Source: Bifidobacterium imperatoris (GTDB lineage: Bacteria; Actinomycetota; Actinomycetes; Actinomycetales; Bifidobacteriaceae). Taken from it: DNA of 64,000 nt. Location: positions 62,001 to 126,000 of the forward strand of contig NZ_NMWV01000005.1 of the NCBI RefSeq assembly GCF_002860405.1, read 5' to 3'. The position numbers and the translations under genes were made by a program. The notes beneath the pieces were generated by a model. The model was not told where the DNA came from. It ran no database searches and saw only the letters and a list, made by a program, of their open reading frames with translations. Below are positions 1 to 7,987 of this stretch, one piece after another; positions within the stretch are counted from its first letter, which is position 1, and each line of letters opens with the position of its first letter.

Positions 1-575
1 ATGCTGCAGCCGAATCATTTGTGGCCGCTCATCGGGAAGCGATGGACGCTGCGTTTACTGCCGGTGCGTCGGTTACGGAACATTCGGAAGATGCCACTGC
101 GGACTTGCCAACAGCAGTGGTTTTGGGGGAGTGGAACCGAGCATTGGACACGTTGGCGCAAGGCGATTATGATGCGCTTGCCGACCGCGTGGATTGGGCG
201 GCAAAGAAGCGCGTCTTCGATGCGATGCGCCGTCGTAAGCCAGATATCTCGCTAGCTCAATTGGAGCAACTTGAATTGGATTACCACGACATTGCCAATG
301 GTCGCCTGTATGGTTCGCTTACTATGCGAGGCCAGATGAAGCAATTGCTGGCCGCTGACGAGGTCGAACATGCGGTTCACGAGGCCCCGCAGGACACTCG
401 TGCCGCCTTGCGTGGACGCTTCGTGGAAGCGGCCCTCGCCTCAGGATCACAATTCTCCGCTGACTGGACCCACCTGACCGTAACCGCTCCGGAACGCCAT
501 GAAGCCGTACTTCTTGACCCGTTTGCGTTCAAACCCACTCCGGAATTTGCGGCGTTGATGGAATCCCTGAAATAA
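1..575 (+). CDS. pafA: Pup-protein ligase PafA, C-terminal part (5' end outside window)
   Basis: This is the C-terminal part of the enzyme that joins the small modifier Pup to lysines of target proteins in the cytoplasm. The frame is open from the first bases (it reads through position 3), so the gene begins before the window. Visible family features are RVDWAAK, LDYHDI followed by GRLYGSL, then PQDTRAALRGRFVEAAL and a C-terminal DWTHLTV...LLDPFAF block. The DTRAxLRGxFV and DWxHL...DPF pattern fits PafA rather than the related depupylase Dop, whose C-terminus differs. The stop codon at 573-575 is followed at once by a hairpin terminator. No proteasome subunit gene is in the window. Known of the family: a carboxylate-amine ligase fold; the ATP-binding half is not visible here. 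Confidence 0.88.
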   Translation, partial: AAAESFVAAHREAMDAAFTAGASVTEHSEDATADLPTAVVLGEWNRALDTLAQGDYDALADRVDWAAKKRVFDAMRRRKPDISLAQLEQLELDYHDIANGRLYGSLTMRGQMKQLLAADEVEHAVHEAPQDTRAALRGRFVEAALASGSQFSADWTHLTVTAPERHEAVLLDPFAFKPTPEFAALMESLK

Positions 576-581
576 GCGAAA

Positions 582-606
582 CCCCGACCATCATGGTCGG
601 GGTTTT
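582..606. terminator. Intrinsic terminator between convergent pafA and hup
   Basis: A perfect 8-bp stem CCCCGACC/GGTCGGGG with a 5-nt loop (ATCAT) is followed by TTTT on the plus strand, 6 bp after the pafA stop. The minus strand after the stem reads TTTCG, so it may also end hup transcripts. Confidence 0.9.
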
Positions 607-647
607 CTATCTCGCTTGATGCGTAAAGGCTCGCTAGGAGCGGAGGG

Positions 648-929
648 TCACTCGGTGACAGCCTTCTTCAGCAGGGAGCCAGCGGAGATGCGCACGCCGT
701 AGGAAGCCGGGATGTTGATGGTCTCGCCGGTGCGCGGGTTGCGGCCAGTGCGAGCAGCGCGCTTGACGCGCTCAGCAGAGAAGAGACCGGTGAGCTTCAG
801 GCCTTCGCCGGACTTCATAGCCTCGACGAACACATCCTGGAAGGCGTTAACAGCAGCCTCGGCCTGGGCCTTGGTCAGGTTGGACTTCTGGGCAATCTTC
901 GAGACGAGATCAGACTTGTTGTATGCCAT
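648..929 (-). CDS. hup: HU-family DNA-binding protein
   Basis: Small histone-like protein (93 aa) that binds and bends DNA as a dimer and helps organise the nucleoid. The whole sequence fits HU: N-terminal helices beginning MAYNKSDLVSKIAQ, the FxxVFVEAMKSGE segment, and the DNA-binding arm around GRNPRTGETINIPAS, which carries the family signature GRNPxTGxxI. The length matches the usual 90-95 aa, with no C-terminal lysine-rich extension of the mycobacterial HupB type. The gene stands alone, convergent with pafA, and the start is preceded by AAGGATG-type purine-rich sequence. Confidence 0.95.
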   Translation of the reverse strand: MAYNKSDLVSKIAQKSNLTKAQAEAAVNAFQDVFVEAMKSGEGLKLTGLFSAERVKRAARTGRNPRTGETINIPASYGVRISAGSLLKKAVTE

Positions 930-1156
930 AAAGCATCCTTCTTGAGTCAGTGGGCAGGCACGGTTGCCTGTCCGTGTTCATCACATGATGATAGCGCATA
1001 GACCTGCCTAAACCCGCATTTTATAAGGCTTTTCACATCTTTTTTCCGCGTTTTTCGGCTAAATTCGCTCACTACATGGAAGTTCGCCCAATATGGGAGG
1101 CTCTCACGCGCGGATTTATTGACGATTCGGCTGTTTTTGGCATATTACCGGCCCGT

Positions 1157-1185
1157 AAAAGCTCAAAAAACAACGGTTTCTGAGC
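1157..1185 (-). terminator. Probable terminator after the flippase-like membrane protein gene
   Basis: On the minus strand a GCTCA/TGAGC stem with an inner AAAC/GTTT pairing is followed by TTTTAC, directly after the stop at 1188. The stem is short and partly interrupted. Confidence 0.5.
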
Positions 1186-1187
1186 CG

Positions 1188-3602
1188 CTACACCAGATTA
1201 TGCTGATCCAACCATTTCATTGCGGCGGCGCCCAGAGGAATACGGAGCCAGTAGAACACCACACGGTGTAGTAACGTCGCGGACAATGCCACGGCCTGAG
1301 GAACACCCACGGCGACGAATGCGAACGTCAACGCTGCTTCCACACCGCCCAAGCCACCCGGGGTGGGCACTGCGGAACCCAGCGCATAGGCTAGCATAAA
1401 CACGAACGTGGTCTCCACGGGATTCGTGGAGTATCCGAATGCCTGTAATGCGGCCCAGAACGCAAGACCGGTGGTGATGTTCTGGAACAGTGCGCCTGCG
1501 CAGCTGATGGCCAGCTGCCTTGGTTGAGACAGTACATCAAACAGTTGGTTGATATAGGTTTTGGCCAATGGCATGAGCTGCTGCATAACCCAGTGGCGCA
1601 CAGGAGGAATCATCATGGCGATGGAGATCACCACAACCACTGCGCCAAGCACAATCACCAATGTATTGGTGGGGATTGCACCGGAGAGCATGTTGCGGCC
1701 GGTAAACATACCAATGAGCACCAGCATGGCAAAGTACACCATGTAATACACCACCAAGGCTGCGCTCATAATGGCGGTGGCGGTGGTGTTGCGATACCCG
1801 GATTTCCTCAGGAACTGTAGGTTCACAAAGGAGGGCCCCACGCCGGCAGGCATGGATACGGTGGCGAAACCACCTGCCACCTGGCTCATAAATACGCCGG
1901 TATTGTTGCGATTGCCGCGATTCATTAACGCGCCCAGCGAAATGGAAGAGCCAATCCAACCGCATAGGCCGAAAGTAAGGGTTACTACGGCCATAATAGG
2001 GTTGGCGTTGGTGAGCGCATCAATGATTTCCTCTGGCTTGAGCTGGGTGAAGACCACGATCACGGCCACAATCACCAGCAGCATCGTAATCATCGAACGC
2101 CAAGAGAAACGAGCCAAGGTCACCGGTTCAGCGGTCTCGGCAGTATCGTCGTCAGACAATGAGGCAACACTACCGCGCAAGGATTTGAGCAGTTGCTTAT
2201 CCCAAGCATCCAACGCGCGAGTAGGGGAGGGGACGGCCACTTTTTGAATGAATGGGGCAATGCTGGCGAGCGTCAAATCGCCCCAAGCCTCGCGGGCAGC
2301 CTCAATGGCCGGCTTTACGCCAATCAATGCGGCGAGCAATGCGAGCAGCTGTACTTTATCCAGTGCGGTGTTCGCAGAGCTGGAAGCATTATCGCCGTTC
2401 AGCCATCCGGCGATGACCGGAGTGCCGTCCTCAAGACGGGCCAAGGTGTCCGGCGTGATGCGGCGATGGGTGTATCCGCGACGGTTGGCCACCGATAGGT
2501 ACCGCATATAGGCCACGGCATCAGCCTTGGTCAATGTTTTGAGATTGGCGGGCATGGCTATCGTGTGCGCGTCCAACACCAGAATGGCGGATTCATCGGT
2601 ATCCGCGATGCCGTAGGGGGAGGGGGCTGGCAGTTTGATATTGTGCAGTCCCAACAGCATGGAGAAATGATGCTGCACGGCATCTCGCACGGATTTGTCT
2701 CGGCGAATGGACACGCTGGTGAAACGAATCTGATCCCAAACCTGCTTGAGATAGCCAACTGTATGGGTTTGGGCATCAATTACCGACACAATGAACTTAC
2801 GACCATCGGTGGTTTCGAGGTCATAAAGGCGTGAACCTGCGGTCAGATCGTCTTCCAATGTGGCGGCCAAAGATCCGCGCTTAACTATCACCGGTTCCTG
2901 ATGCCGAATCAGTGAAGCCGTTTCAAGGCCTATGCCTTTGAGCGCCGTAACCAACGGCATGCCCCAAACGCCTTTGTTCTGCGTGCCAACGATGAACCGA
3001 ATCAGCATGCCCACCGTACGGCCTGCGGTCATGGAAACCAGCATGCCGGTAACAGAGTGCCAGGAAAGCACCACCATCACCACTGCGGTGACGTACAGGA
3101 TATTCCAACTCCATTTCACGCTGGAGCGAGTGCGGCGAGGGCCGGCTGCCGTCAGAAAAGCCGCCATGCCGGCATACATGTCCGGCAGAAGACCCGAACC
3201 ATATGAGGTGGCAGCGGAAACCAGTGCCAATGCGAGCGTTTGATCGTTAAGCCCGCTGATAAGCGTTGAAATAACCCATACGGTGCCGTAGCCGGCAAGC
3301 ATGGCGATAGCAGAAACGGCGGCCTGCAGCCATTCTCGAGCAACAAGAATCTGAGCCAGTACGATAACCACCATAATGATGGTCACCAATTGAGTCAGCA
3401 CGGTGGAAGGATAGTTGGCAAGCCAATTGATGGCTTGTGCCGCAGTATGGGCATCGGATTCCACGCCGCGGGTAATGCCGCCCATGAATACGGCGAACAC
3501 CATAACGATGGCCGCCGTCAGCAGAGACATTGCGGCTCTGGTTAAATCTGCGAAATCGCGGGTGCGACGAGGTGCTACGTCGTCGATAACCGGTTCTGCC
3601 AC
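1188..3602 (-). CDS. Large integral membrane protein: kinase-like domain plus LPG-synthase/flippase-like transmembrane domain
   Basis: Multi-pass membrane protein of about 804 aa. Order of parts: an N-terminal hydrophobic block with several membrane helices (about residues 20-200), a soluble middle region (about 230-480), then a C-terminal block of six to eight helices resembling the lysylphosphatidylglycerol synthase transmembrane/UPF0104 family, with the characteristic SMPAGVGPSFVNLQFLRKSGYR and PTPGGLGGVEAAL loops. The middle region is reminiscent of the phosphotransferase-like insert in some actinobacterial members, but I see no clean catalytic motif. No LPG-synthase catalytic (GNAT-like) domain is present, so a lipid or isoprenoid flippase-like role is inferred, not shown. 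I chose the GTG at 3602 because AGGAG lies 5 nt upstream; a longer reading to 3674 would run into a hairpin at 3652-3681. Confidence 0.8.
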   Translation of the reverse strand: MAEPVIDDVAPRRTRDFADLTRAAMSLLTAAIVMVFAVFMGGITRGVESDAHTAAQAINWLANYPSTVLTQLVTIIMVVIVLAQILVAREWLQAAVSAIAMLAGYGTVWVISTLISGLNDQTLALALVSAATSYGSGLLPDMYAGMAAFLTAAGPRRTRSSVKWSWNILYVTAVVMVVLSWHSVTGMLVSMTAGRTVGMLIRFIVGTQNKGVWGMPLVTALKGIGLETASLIRHQEPVIVKRGSLAATLEDDLTAGSRLYDLETTDGRKFIVSVIDAQTHTVGYLKQVWDQIRFTSVSIRRDKSVRDAVQHHFSMLLGLHNIKLPAPSPYGIADTDESAILVLDAHTIAMPANLKTLTKADAVAYMRYLSVANRRGYTHRRITPDTLARLEDGTPVIAGWLNGDNASSSANTALDKVQLLALLAALIGVKPAIEAAREAWGDLTLASIAPFIQKVAVPSPTRALDAWDKQLLKSLRGSVASLSDDDTAETAEPVTLARFSWRSMITMLLVIVAVIVVFTQLKPEEIIDALTNANPIMAVVTLTFGLCGWIGSSISLGALMNRGNRNNTGVFMSQVAGGFATVSMPAGVGPSFVNLQFLRKSGYRNTTATAIMSAALVVYYMVYFAMLVLIGMFTGRNMLSGAIPTNTLVIVLGAVVVVISIAMMIPPVRHWVMQQLMPLAKTYINQLFDVLSQPRQLAISCAGALFQNITTGLAFWAALQAFGYSTNPVETTFVFMLAYALGSAVPTPGGLGGVEAALTFAFVAVGVPQAVALSATLLHRVVFYWLRIPLGAAAMKWLDQHNLV

Positions 3603-3651
3603 CTGAACTCCTGTTCGATGCTGAAATGAGGGGAATTGTGCTTCTAATGGT

Positions 3652-3681
3652 AAGGCGCGTACGCAATCGCGCACGCGCCTT
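3652..3681. terminator. Hairpin after purB, possible terminator
   Basis: Stem AAGGCGCGT/ACGCGCCTT (9 bp) with a 12-nt GC-rich loop lies between the purB stop and the start of the next minus-strand gene. There is no clear T-tract on either strand, so termination is only inferred. Confidence 0.4.
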
Positions 3682-3709
3682 AGTGTGTGTTTATCAAGAC
3701 TTTATGCGA

Positions 3710-5146
3710 TCAGCGGTCAAACGCTACCAGCTTGGAAGCCACACCGGTGTAGGTAGCCGGGGTCAATGCCTTCAAACGAGCAGCGGTTTCGGGGTCGAAG
3801 GACTGCTGGTCGATGAAAGCCTCGACCTGTTCCTTGTTGATCTCATGGCCGCGCATCAGCTCCTTGACCTTCTCATACGGCTTGTCCATGCCGGGCAGGC
3901 CGCGAAGTTCGCAGGCGCGCATGGCGGTCTGAATCGGCTCGCCAAGCACCTCCCAGTTCTCGTCCAGTTCGCGGGAGATCACATGATCGTTCGGATGGAT
4001 GGACTTCAAGCCGCCCATCAGGTTGTACAGGGCCAGCTGGGAGTAGCCGAGTGCGGAGCCGATGTTGCGCTGGGTGGTGGAGTCGGTCAGATCGCGCTGC
4101 CAACGGGATTCCACGAGGGTGGCGGAGAGCGTGTCGAGCAGCGAGCAGGAAATCTCGAAGTTGGCTTCGGCGTTTTCGAAGCGAATCGGGTTCACCTTGT
4201 GCGGCATGGTGGAGGAGCCGGTGGCACCCTTGACCGGAACCTGGGCGAACACGCCACGGGAGATGTACATCCACACGTCCACGCACAGGTTGTGCATGAT
4301 GCGGTTCGCATGGGAAACGGTGGAGTACAGTTCGGCCTGCCAGTCGTGGGATTCGATCTGCGTGGTCAGCGGATTCCAAGTCAGTCCCATACGGTTGGTT
4401 ACGAACTCGCGAGAGACGGCAATCCAGTCCACATCCGGGCACGCGGCCAGATGAGCGCCGAACGTACCTGTGGCGCCATTGATCTTGCCCAGGTATTCCT
4501 GATTCTCAATGTGCTTCAGCTGGCGGTTCAGGCGGTACACGTAGACGGCAAGTTCCTTGCCGAGCGTGGTCGGGGTGGCCGGCTGGCCGTGGGTGAGGGA
4601 AAGGAGCGCCTTGTCCTTGTACTCCTCGGCCTTCTCAGCCAAGTGATCGATGATTTCCTTGAACGCCGGGGTCCAGACGTTCTCCATTGCGTTCTTCACG
4701 CAGCGGGCGATGGAGAGGTTGTTGATGTCTTCGGAGGTGCAGGCGAAGTGCACGAGGGTCTTCAACGCATCGTTGATGTTCGTCATGTCAGCTGGAGCCT
4801 TGGCGAACTGGTCGTCGATGTAGTACTCCACAGCCTTCACATCGTGGTGGGTCACGGCCTCGTGAGCGGCATGAGCAGCAATGCCTTCAGCGCCGAAATC
4901 CTCAGGAATGGAACGCAGGAATGCCTTCTCCTCCTCGGTGAACGGGTGGACGCCGTCCACAATCGGCTGGTTGCCGTTGCCTTCAAAGCCGTTGGCTAGA
5001 AGAATCATCCACTCGACCTCGACGCGCATACGTTCGCGGTTCAGGGCGGGTTCGCTCAAATATTCCACGAGCGGGGCGGTGGCGTTATGGTAACGACCAT
5101 CAAGCGGGGTCAATGCGATGGCGGGGGAAATATCAGTAAGCTTCAT
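3710..5146 (-). CDS. purB: Adenylosuccinate lyase
   Basis: Cytoplasmic enzyme (478 aa) that removes fumarate from SAICAR and from adenylosuccinate, acting twice in purine synthesis. The fumarase/aspartase superfamily signature GSSTMPHKVNP is at about residues 310-320 and holds the catalytic serine of the flexible loop. Earlier conserved blocks are HHDVKAVEYY (about 100), TSEDINN (about 137) and the catalytic-histidine block THGQPATPTT (about 185). Length and block order match the E. coli-type long PurB (about 456-480 aa) rather than the shorter Bacillus form. It is monocistronic in appearance. The ATG at 5146 is preceded by a CTAGGAGAC-like ribosome binding site. Confidence 0.96.
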   Translation of the reverse strand: MKLTDISPAIALTPLDGRYHNATAPLVEYLSEPALNRERMRVEVEWMILLANGFEGNGNQPIVDGVHPFTEEEKAFLRSIPEDFGAEGIAAHAAHEAVTHHDVKAVEYYIDDQFAKAPADMTNINDALKTLVHFACTSEDINNLSIARCVKNAMENVWTPAFKEIIDHLAEKAEEYKDKALLSLTHGQPATPTTLGKELAVYVYRLNRQLKHIENQEYLGKINGATGTFGAHLAACPDVDWIAVSREFVTNRMGLTWNPLTTQIESHDWQAELYSTVSHANRIMHNLCVDVWMYISRGVFAQVPVKGATGSSTMPHKVNPIRFENAEANFEISCSLLDTLSATLVESRWQRDLTDSTTQRNIGSALGYSQLALYNLMGGLKSIHPNDHVISRELDENWEVLGEPIQTAMRACELRGLPGMDKPYEKVKELMRGHEINKEQVEAFIDQQSFDPETAARLKALTPATYTGVASKLVAFDR

Positions 5147-5248
5147 AGTCTCCTAGGGTACTTCCAGCCGTGAACCGGCGAATTGAGCGGCAGTGTTGTC
5201 TGTGTTGGGCGGCTGATTAGCCTTATTGACATGGTGGTAATAGCTATT

Positions 5249-6856
5249 TCACTGGAACGTATTGATTTGCGCTGAATAGTCAGCGGGAGCCAGCGTGGTA
5301 CTTGAGGTCATACGCCCTTGGAAATATCGGGTTTCCTTAAGATCGCCGCTGATGACGCTTTGGAAATGAGACTCATGCCTTTGCAATGCCGGAGAGCCCA
5401 GATCAGTGGCGTTCTGGTAGGCGGCCTGATGATATTTGATCCAATGGCTGATTTCTCGCCCATCAGTGGCTCCACCCGCCACAGGCGCGGCGTCATATAC
5501 TGTTTGCCCATAGATTGGTGTGGCGCCGGGGGAGCAGGATCCATCGGCGTTGGTGGTATTGGGTGTGGCTGTGGGAGCGGGGGATACATGCCCTCGCACC
5601 GTCAGCCAATTTTTCGTATGAGGATTCGCCGCCCCATCCAATGCCGCCACCAATTCGTCGTCAATCTCCACACTGGTCACCCACGTATCGGATGGAATGG
5701 GATGATTAGCCACCGGGGAACCTGCGGTAACCACATGTTCGATGTTGTAATCCTCCGACCAATCGGATGCAATGGTTGCGGCAACGATGCCGCCTTGTGA
5801 ATGCCCGATCAGAGCCACTGGCTCATCCTTGCTGATGCCGGCCTGTTGCATGGCTTCGGTGACCATGCGTACGCTGTCCGCGCGCATACGGCGTTCCTTG
5901 TCTGAACTCATAAGTTCCACATTCTGCTCCCATCCGAACGGGGAATCAGCTTTGCCGTCCGTGCCGGGAATGGTGACCAGCCATGCGCTGGAACCATCTG
6001 ACTTCTCATACCGTTGAATGGCGATGGTGCCATAGTCAAGCCCGCTATCAAGATTGATTTTGCCCAATCTTTCTTCGGCCAACCGTCGTAGATTCTCCAT
6101 CGCACTGCCCACGCTGTTGCTGGAGCGAACCACGTCATTGTGCGCGTACACTTCAGTGACGTCAATATGATTGCCCTGAATAATGTCTTTCACCGGCCCG
6201 GAAACATTCGCAATCTTGCCGGCTCCCTTATTGACTTCATCGGTATGGGCCACACCTTTGCCAATGGCAATGCCGCCCGCCAACGCGCCGATACCACTCA
6301 TTACCCCCTCTTGGAATGGATACGTGGACGTCGACATCCAGGAAGCATTCGGTTTGCCTTCAACCACCCAGCCGGAAATCAGGCCGCCAAGAGCCACGGC
6401 CGCGGTGCCGATGATGGCATGTCCCGGTTTGAACTGAGTGCCGGCTTGAACCGCTTCGGTAAACGTTCTACGAACGGATAGTTCGGCTTCGGAATACAGC
6501 GCATGTGCTCGAATCAGCAGGCTTGCCGTTGCAGATAAGTCGATGCTGAGTTTGCGGCACGCCAGTGCATGTTCGTGGCAGCGCTCGCCTACAGCATCAA
6601 ACGCCACCGTATCGTGCCCGGCCGGAGCTGTGAGAGGATCTCCACCGGATAATGCCGGGCACATCGGTGCGCTGGTGCGCTGCGATGACAATTGCAATGC
6701 GGCATTGCTCCATGAAGTTGCAAGCGCGTCGAAGCCTGCAGCCTCATCATCCAAGGCTTTGGCGATCGCCGTATATTCCTCCAATGTGGCCGGCGCATAA
6801 CCGACACCACCGTAAATCGAGGATTCAACCTGCCAGTAATATTGCGTTTCAGCCAT
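5249..6856 (-). CDS. WXG-associated protein with alpha/beta-hydrolase (lipase-like) domain
   Basis: Protein of 535 aa of uncertain function. Residues 1-130 are helical and carry a TSWSNAALQLS segment like the N-terminal helices of WXG/ESX-type substrates. About residues 140-205 form a Gly/Ala-rich hydrophobic stretch (ALGGLISGWVV, GIGALAGGIAIGKG). Residues 280-480 resemble an alpha/beta hydrolase: the nucleophile elbow GHSQGG puts Ser near residue 353, followed by a candidate Asp (EIDDELVA) and His (SHWIKYH). A Pro/Thr-rich linker lies near 420. The start is 2 bp after the stop of the upstream WXG-like gene, so both are probably translated from one message. A secreted or membrane-inserted esterase/lipase-like effector is inferred; there is no classical signal peptide and no substrate can be named. 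Confidence 0.65.
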   Translation of the reverse strand: MAETQYYWQVESSIYGGVGYAPATLEEYTAIAKALDDEAAGFDALATSWSNAALQLSSQRTSAPMCPALSGGDPLTAPAGHDTVAFDAVGERCHEHALACRKLSIDLSATASLLIRAHALYSEAELSVRRTFTEAVQAGTQFKPGHAIIGTAAVALGGLISGWVVEGKPNASWMSTSTYPFQEGVMSGIGALAGGIAIGKGVAHTDEVNKGAGKIANVSGPVKDIIQGNHIDVTEVYAHNDVVRSSNSVGSAMENLRRLAEERLGKINLDSGLDYGTIAIQRYEKSDGSSAWLVTIPGTDGKADSPFGWEQNVELMSSDKERRMRADSVRMVTEAMQQAGISKDEPVALIGHSQGGIVAATIASDWSEDYNIEHVVTAGSPVANHPIPSDTWVTSVEIDDELVAALDGAANPHTKNWLTVRGHVSPAPTATPNTTNADGSCSPGATPIYGQTVYDAAPVAGGATDGREISHWIKYHQAAYQNATDLGSPALQRHESHFQSVISGDLKETRYFQGRMTSSTTLAPADYSAQINTFQ

Positions 6857-6858
6857 GA

Positions 6859-7188
6859 TTATCCCCAGACGAGTCGGTGTGTGGTTGCTATGTCATCCAC
6901 CAGTGTTTGAGAGGCCTGTGCTATCCGGCTCAGTTTGGTTCTAAAGAGATTGGCGGCATTGCCGGTCCACACAATATCGTGTGCTGAGGCTGAGGCCGTA
7001 GCAGAACGTTCGCATACCATGATGGTGGCGGCTTGCTGAACTCCTATAAGATTGCGGCTTCGCTCCACAGCATTGTGACAGGGGCATGAACCGTAATCGA
7101 ACGGTGTCACGGTGTTGCCGGCAAACCCTCCGATATGGTCAAGAGGTGCGGCTGCAGTAGGCTGTGAATTCGTAGTAAAAGTGCTCAT
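6859..7188 (-). CDS. Small WXG-like protein
   Basis: Hypothetical protein of 109 aa. The C-terminal half contains VWTGNAANLFRTKLSRIAQA, a W-x-G turn followed by a helix with A-x-x-F-x-x-x-L spacing as in WXG100/ESAT-6-family proteins, here displaced towards the C-terminus. The N-terminal half is of low complexity (Thr, Ala, Pro) with a CPCH stretch. It precedes the hydrolase-like gene by 2 bp and follows a strong terminator, so the two form their own transcription unit. I see no good Shine-Dalgarno sequence before the ATG. Chaperone or co-secreted partner of the hydrolase-like protein is the natural inference, untested. Confidence 0.6.
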   Translation of the reverse strand: MSTFTTNSQPTAAAPLDHIGGFAGNTVTPFDYGSCPCHNAVERSRNLIGVQQAATIMVCERSATASASAHDIVWTGNAANLFRTKLSRIAQASQTLVDDIATTHRLVWG

Positions 7189-7256
7189 GTACTCAGCTAA
7201 AGGGATAGCTGATTCAGTTGTCTAGCCCAATCGACCTATGTGGTTCTAGCTTATTG

Positions 7257-7300
7257 AAAAAAGGCTGGTTTATGCACAACAAATGTGGATAAACCAGCCT
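7257..7300 (-). terminator. Strong terminator of the MoxR/VWA operon
   Basis: Perfect 12-bp inverted repeat AGGCTGGTTTAT/ATAAACCAGCCT (7262-7273 and 7289-7300), followed on the minus strand by TTTTTTC. It separates the MoxR operon from the WXG-like pair downstream. Confidence 0.9.
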
Positions 7301-7405
7301 GCTTGGCATCGTCAGGGCAGCATCATGCCTTTACTGTATTGCCGAATGCTTGAACGATACTTCAAGTCAAACTGTTCACAGTGGCTGCGATGCCAGATAT
7401 GCATA

Positions 7406-7987
7406 TCACCACGGTTTGGTGGTGCCGTTGCCTTTGTTCTGTGAGGTCTTCTGTTCAGATTTGGTATTGGACTGCGTGTCAGTGGACTGCTGATTCGCCT
7501 TCATCAGCTCCTCCACCTGCTTCTTCTGCTCTTCGGTCAATGCTCCGCCCTTCTTGGCATTTGACTTCGAAGAGCTATCCGACTGTTGCGCGGCTTGAGC
7601 TTGAGAGCTTTCACCATTCTGCTGCACTTCAGCCTGCTTCAATGTGATTTTCGTCAACTCCGAAGAGATGGAAGCATTCGTGTCGATTGCATCACGGATT
7701 TGAGGCAACAACACTGCACGCATCTGGCCGGCTTCCGCAAACTGAGCATCGGTTTGCTGCTGTTGGGCGTTCAGCGTGGTCACATCAGTGGATGTATCCT
7801 GTGCGGCTTTAAGATTCGCGCTCAACGATGCCGTGGCCTGGTTGAACGCGAGCGCAGCGGAAAGATTCACCGCCGTAACGCCTGCTGCCGCCAGCAATAG
7901 CACAGCAGTGACAATCAGTGCGATGCGCACGCCGAGCGGCACTCGCGCACGCTTCGTATGATGTACGGTTGTTGCATCGGTTGTCAT
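7406..7987 (-). CDS. Single-pass membrane protein with Gln/Ser-rich exported tail (last gene of MoxR/VWA operon)
   Basis: Unrecognised protein of 193 aa. Residues 1-18 are basic and cytoplasmic, about 19-45 form one membrane helix (IALIVTAVLLLAAAGVTAV), and the rest is predicted outside: a helical, Gln/Ala-rich stretch with coiled-coil character followed by a Ser/Lys/Gln-rich low-complexity tail ending TTKPW. The start ATG at 7987 overlaps the previous stop as ATGA, and AAGGAG lies 6 nt upstream. Its place as last gene of the operon suggests an envelope partner of the VWA proteins. No enzymatic motif is visible. Confidence 0.75.
   Translation of the reverse strand: MTTDATTVHHTKRARVPLGVRIALIVTAVLLLAAAGVTAVNLSAALAFNQATASLSANLKAAQDTSTDVTTLNAQQQQTDAQFAEAGQMRAVLLPQIRDAIDTNASISSELTKITLKQAEVQQNGESSQAQAAQQSDSSSKSNAKKGGALTEEQKKQVEELMKANQQSTDTQSNTKSEQKTSQNKGNGTTKPW

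Noticed and set aside
1..255. Frame-1 ORF starting at the first base
   Set aside because: Its translation is unlike any family, while the overlapping frame matches the PafA C-terminus to its stop.
3600..3674. Longer N-terminus for the flippase-like protein
   Set aside because: The extra 24 codons run through a GC-rich hairpin, while GTG 3602 has a well-spaced AGGAG.
3626..4999. Antisense ORFs opposite purB, clpC, fru genes, alpha-galactosidase and symporter
   Set aside because: The sense genes are full-length recognised families; the antisense frames are shadows of G+C-biased third codon positions.
7284..7292. DnaA-box-like TGTGGATAA inside the MoxR-operon terminator
   Set aside because: A single match lying in the loop and arm of a clear terminator; no second box or other origin feature nearby.
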